Below are positions 6,992-9,266 of a stretch of 9,266 nucleotides of DNA, piece by piece; position 1 is the stretch's first letter, and the number at the start of each line of letters is the position of its first letter. The stretch is from assembly GCA_041595875.1 (NCBI GenBank), contig JBFHJN010000076.1, positions 1 to 9,266 of the forward strand, read 5' to 3'. Under the pieces are notes generated by a model. It was given only the letters and a program-made list of their open reading frames with translations, was not told where the DNA came from and made no database searches. The DNA comes from UBA2279 sp041595875 (lineage in GTDB: Bacteria; Actinomycetota; Coriobacteriia; Anaerosomatales; Anaerosomataceae). Made by a program: the position numbers and the translations under genes.

Positions 6992-8305
6992 TCATCGTCC
7001 GCAGACGGCCTGCACAAGCGCGCTGGCATCGGAACCTATGATGCGAACGTCCTTGCCGGTGATCGCCGACAGAGCATCTGCCGGGGTGTCATCAAGCATC
7101 AGTCCGTCGGAGTTTACTACAACGTCGGGAACCAGGAACGGTCCATCGCCCGCATACTGCTGTATCGCCTCGCAGATGTCATGCCCGCCGAGAAGCCCCG
7201 TGACCGTCACGCCGCCACCCAGCAGACCGTTGCTGACGGGCAGAACGGCCACCCACTCGTTCATGCCCACATCACGGAGCGACTGCTCAAGGACCGGTGC
7301 GAACAGCGTCCCGGTCACGGCGGTCACGCTCGTTCGGGGTTCACACGCCGATGCGGCCTCGCCCAGTTCGTCGATGAAGGCACGGACCATACCGATCCCG
7401 TTCTCGTAGTGCGGGAAGTCGCCATAGGCATCGGCTTCGGGAACCTCTATGCGGGCATTGAGGTAGAACTCATCGGCGAGCTGCAGCCAGGTGCCACGAC
7501 GCTGAGTCGCCGCCGCGCGAAGGGCTTGCGCGTGTTCGATGACCGCCCGCGCCGCGTCCGGATCCTCGAACGACTGCGTGAAACGCGTCTGGTGACCCGT
7601 ATAGCCCAGAGGCACGATACCCACCGAGAGGACACCCTGGCGCTCCGCCAGCCATCCGATCGTCTCGGCGAGGATATCGCCGTCATTGACGCCCGGAACA
7701 AGCACTATCTGCGCGTGGACCTCGATACCTGCGTCCAGCAGCTCGTCGAGACGCTCCAGCGCAAGGTCTTCCACCGTAGGGCACACAAGGCGCGCACGGA
7801 CGGAGGGATCGACGGCGTGCAAAGAGACGTAGAGCGGAGAGAGCCTCTGCTCCACGATCCTGGTGACATCATCATCCGTGAGATTGGTGAGCGTGACGAA
7901 GGTACCGCTCAGAAACGAGAGCCGGAAATCATCGTCGCGCACATACAGCGAGGAGCGCAGACCCGGAGGAAGCTGGCCTACGAAGCAGAAGACGCACGCG
8001 TTGTCGCACTCCCGCACGCCATCGAAGAGGATGTCAGCGAACGAGACCCCGAGTGGGCGACCGGCGTGACGCTCCACTTCCAGCTGTCGCTTGGCCCCGT
8101 CTCGCTCCAGGGTGACCACGAAGTCCGGCTCCTCAGTCAGCCACTGCCAGTCCAGGATGTCCCGGACGGGCTCGCCGTCCACCGCGAGCACCCGGTCTCC
8201 GGCGAGCATTCCTGCATGGGCGGCGTCGGAGTCCCGTGCGACCCGGGTCACCACCGCGCCAAGTTGCGGAGCTGCATGCGCGGTGCCGTAGACCTCACGC
8301 GTCAT
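6992..8305 (-). CDS. PDZ / radical SAM / DUF512 protein of unknown function
   Basis: This 437-residue protein belongs to the family described as DUF512-containing or NifB/MoaA-related Fe-S oxidoreductases (COG1625 type). Residues about 16-78 form a PDZ-like domain (GAVVTRVARDSDAAHAGM, then GDRVLAVDGEPV). A radical SAM cluster motif follows, with Cys100, Cys104 and Cys107 in ECDNACVFCFVGQLPPG. The next block, RSSLYVRDDDFRLSFLSG then FVTLTNL, is a signature of the family. The middle contains IVLVPGVNDG and DEFYLNA. The C-terminal DUF512 part holds HYENGIGMVRAF and the Gly-rich segment SNGLLGGGVTVTGLLGG. No signal peptide or membrane segment is visible. Substrate and reaction are unknown. The gene sits directly before der, an order also seen in Clostridia. 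Its ATG lies inside the ispH end (11-nt overlap) without a good Shine-Dalgarno sequence, suggesting translational coupling. Family membership is secure; function is not known. Confidence 0.93.
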   Translation of the reverse strand: MTREVYGTAHAAPQLGAVVTRVARDSDAAHAGMLAGDRVLAVDGEPVRDILDWQWLTEEPDFVVTLERDGAKRQLEVERHAGRPLGVSFADILFDGVRECDNACVFCFVGQLPPGLRSSLYVRDDDFRLSFLSGTFVTLTNLTDDDVTRIVEQRLSPLYVSLHAVDPSVRARLVCPTVEDLALERLDELLDAGIEVHAQIVLVPGVNDGDILAETIGWLAERQGVLSVGIVPLGYTGHQTRFTQSFEDPDAARAVIEHAQALRAAATQRRGTWLQLADEFYLNARIEVPEADAYGDFPHYENGIGMVRAFIDELGEAASACEPRTSVTAVTGTLFAPVLEQSLRDVGMNEWVAVLPVSNGLLGGGVTVTGLLGGHDICEAIQQYAGDGPFLVPDVVVNSDGLMLDDTPADALSAITGKDVRIIGSDASALVQAVCGR

Positions 8306-9140
8306 GAGAGCTCATAGCCTCGATAGCAGCGATGACGCCGCGGATCTGGACGTCGGGCGTTGATGCTCCGGCGGTGACTCCGACCACGTCGGTGTCGTTG
8401 AACCAATCGGCGGAAAGCTCCTCTGCCGTCTCAACGTGATGGACGCGCTCGTTCACTTCCCGGCAGATCTCGGCGAGACGGGTGGTGTTGCCGGAGTTAT
8501 GGCCTCCAACGACCACCATCACGTCAACGATGCGCGCCAGTTCGTCTGCGGCACGCTGGCGCTTGGCCGTGGCGCTGCATATCGTGTTGCACACGCGGAG
8601 TTCGGTGACGCGCGGAAGCAGAGCGGTGACGACCTCTTCAAGCCTGGCGGCAGACTGCGTGGTCTGCACGACCACGCCCACGCGACGCGACGGGAGTCGC
8701 TCGGGGAGTTCATCGGCGCGCTGCACGATCACCGCGTTGCCGCCCGCGTGCGCCTGGATGCCCTCGACTTCGGGATGGTCGGCCTCTCCTACGATGACGA
8801 CGCTGTAGCCCGTCTCGGTGAGCTCAGCCGCACAGGTATGCGCGGCGCCAACGAACGGACATGTGGCGTCCACCACCTCGAGGCCCTTGTCCGCAGCCGC
8901 CCGGATGATGGAGGGATCGACACCGTGGGAGCGTATGACAACCGTCCCGCTCTCGATCTCGTCCAGTCCGGAAGCGACATCTACGCCCCGGCCCTTGAGC
9001 TCGGCCACGGCCTGCGGGTTATGGATGAGCGGACCCAGAGTATGGACGTTGTCGCTGGCTGCCGCCGCCTCGCCGGCGAGACGCAGCGCACGTTCGACGC
9101 CGTAACAGACACCGGCATGTTCCGCGATAACGACTCTCAT
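8295..9140 (-). CDS. ispH: 4-hydroxy-3-methylbut-2-enyl diphosphate reductase (IspH/LytB)
   Basis: IspH performs the last step of the MEP pathway, reducing HMBPP to IPP and DMAPP with a 4Fe-4S cluster in the cytosol. At 281 residues it has normal length for the short, non-plant form. The three cluster cysteines are visible: Cys12 in AGVCYGVERAL, Cys94 in DATCPFVGAAH and Cys188 in NTICSATAKRQ. The diphosphate-binding residues of the family also appear: His40 (LIHNPQ), His72 (RSHGVD), His122 and Glu124 (DHPEVEG), QTT around 159-161, Ser216/Asn218 in HNSGNT, and Ser260 in GASTPD. All key positions are present, so the enzyme should be active. The ATG start is preceded by AAGGGAG with an 8-nt spacing and overlaps the plsC stop by one base. 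The 3' end overlaps the next gene by 11 nt. Identification is very secure. Confidence 0.97.
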   Translation of the reverse strand: MRVVIAEHAGVCYGVERALRLAGEAAAASDNVHTLGPLIHNPQAVAELKGRGVDVASGLDEIESGTVVIRSHGVDPSIIRAAADKGLEVVDATCPFVGAAHTCAAELTETGYSVVIVGEADHPEVEGIQAHAGGNAVIVQRADELPERLPSRRVGVVVQTTQSAARLEEVVTALLPRVTELRVCNTICSATAKRQRAADELARIVDVMVVVGGHNSGNTTRLAEICREVNERVHHVETAEELSADWFNDTDVVGVTAGASTPDVQIRGVIAAIEAMSSHDA

Positions 9141-9266
9141 CAGTGCAGCTCCCTTGCGCGTTCGATCTGGGCTGTGATGCCGGACATGACCGCCTGGGTC
9201 ATGTCCGCGACTCGCTGTTTGCGACCGCCCTCGGTGAAGGACCGGGGATAGATCGGTTCGCCGTAC
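9140..9266 (-). CDS. plsC: 1-acyl-sn-glycerol-3-phosphate acyltransferase, C-terminal fragment
   Basis: Only the last 41 codons lie in the window; the 5' part runs off the high-coordinate edge. The fragment starts YGEPIYPRSFTEGG and ends IERARELH before a TGA at 9140-9142. The run GEPI-x-P, then a Phe-Thr-Glu-Gly segment, then an amphipathic helix beginning RKQRVADMTQAVM, is the usual C-terminal tail of PlsC proteins. The catalytic HxxxxD motif would lie upstream, outside the window. PlsC acylates lysophosphatidate to phosphatidate at the membrane, the step after PlsY, which is encoded further down the same strand. Its stop codon overlaps the ispH start by one base (TGATG), so the two are probably translationally coupled. 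A perfect 11-bp inverted repeat lies inside this segment. The assignment rests on the short tail plus the plsC-ispH gene order known in Clostridia and Coriobacteriia, so it is likely but not certain. Confidence 0.78.
   Translation of the reverse strand, partial: YGEPIYPRSFTEGGRKQRVADMTQAVMSGITAQIERARELH
9181..9207 (-). repeat. Perfect 11-bp inverted repeat (hairpin) inside the plsC end
   Basis: The arms CGGACATGACC (9181-9191) and GGTCATGTCCG (9197-9207) are exact reverse complements around a 5-base loop. In mRNA this would form a stable GC-closed hairpin ending about 40 nt before the ispH start codon. No T-run follows on the transcribed strand, so it does not look like an intrinsic terminator. 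It lies fully within coding sequence for Asp-Met-Thr-Gln-Ala-Val-Met-Ser, so it may be a chance result of two similar codon runs. Confidence 0.6.

Noticed and set aside
7181..8317. A 378-codon open frame on the plus strand opposite the DUF512 gene
   Set aside because: The opposite strand encodes a protein with clear family motifs. The plus-strand translation is rich in Arg, His and Asp with no recognisable domain, as expected for an antisense shadow in GC-rich DNA.
8436..9251. A 271-codon open frame on the plus strand opposite ispH and plsC
   Set aside because: It lies entirely opposite two well-supported genes, has no recognisable motif, and shows the composition of an antisense shadow.

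Overview
This is a wholly unidirectional, tightly packed chromosomal housekeeping region. Every convincing gene is on the minus strand, so transcription runs from base 9266 towards base 1. The DNA is GC-rich, and junctions between genes are either overlaps or gaps of at most about 30 nt, with one exception: a roughly 110-nt leader in front of the riboflavin genes. No mobile element, tRNA, rRNA, CRISPR array or phage gene is visible, and no stretch over 300 bases lacks a gene.

In transcription order the content is: the C-terminal end of plsC (lysophosphatidate acyltransferase), ispH (last step of the MEP isoprenoid pathway), a PDZ-radical SAM-DUF512 protein of unknown function, der (double-GTPase ribosome assembly factor), plsY and gpsA (phospholipid precursor synthesis), and rpe (ribulose-phosphate 3-epimerase). 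A clear FMN riboswitch follows, then ribD, ribE, ribBA and the first 27 codons of ribH. Three of the first-half genes form one route: GpsA makes glycerol-3-phosphate, PlsY adds the first acyl chain and PlsC the second, giving phosphatidate. The second half holds nearly the whole riboflavin pathway from GTP and ribulose-5-phosphate. Rpe controls the pool of ribulose-5-phosphate that RibBA consumes.

The order plsC-ispH-DUF512-der-plsY-gpsA resembles Clostridia and Coriobacteriia. The rpe-ribD-ribE-ribBA-ribH order resembles Actinomycetota such as Mycobacterium. Together with the high GC this suggests an actinobacterium of the Coriobacteriia or a related anaerobic lineage. This is an inference from gene order; the window has no taxonomic marker.

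The most informative feature is the riboswitch. It begins 11 nt after the rpe stop codon, inside what looks like a continuous operon. The 3' strand of its closing helix P1 contains the best Shine-Dalgarno sequence for ribD, which suggests that FMN binding blocks translation directly. It also means that the first in-frame ATG of ribD lies inside the aptamer and is probably not the start; a TTG at 3139 fits better. I did not find an undescribed biological system here. The least understood gene is the DUF512 radical SAM protein.
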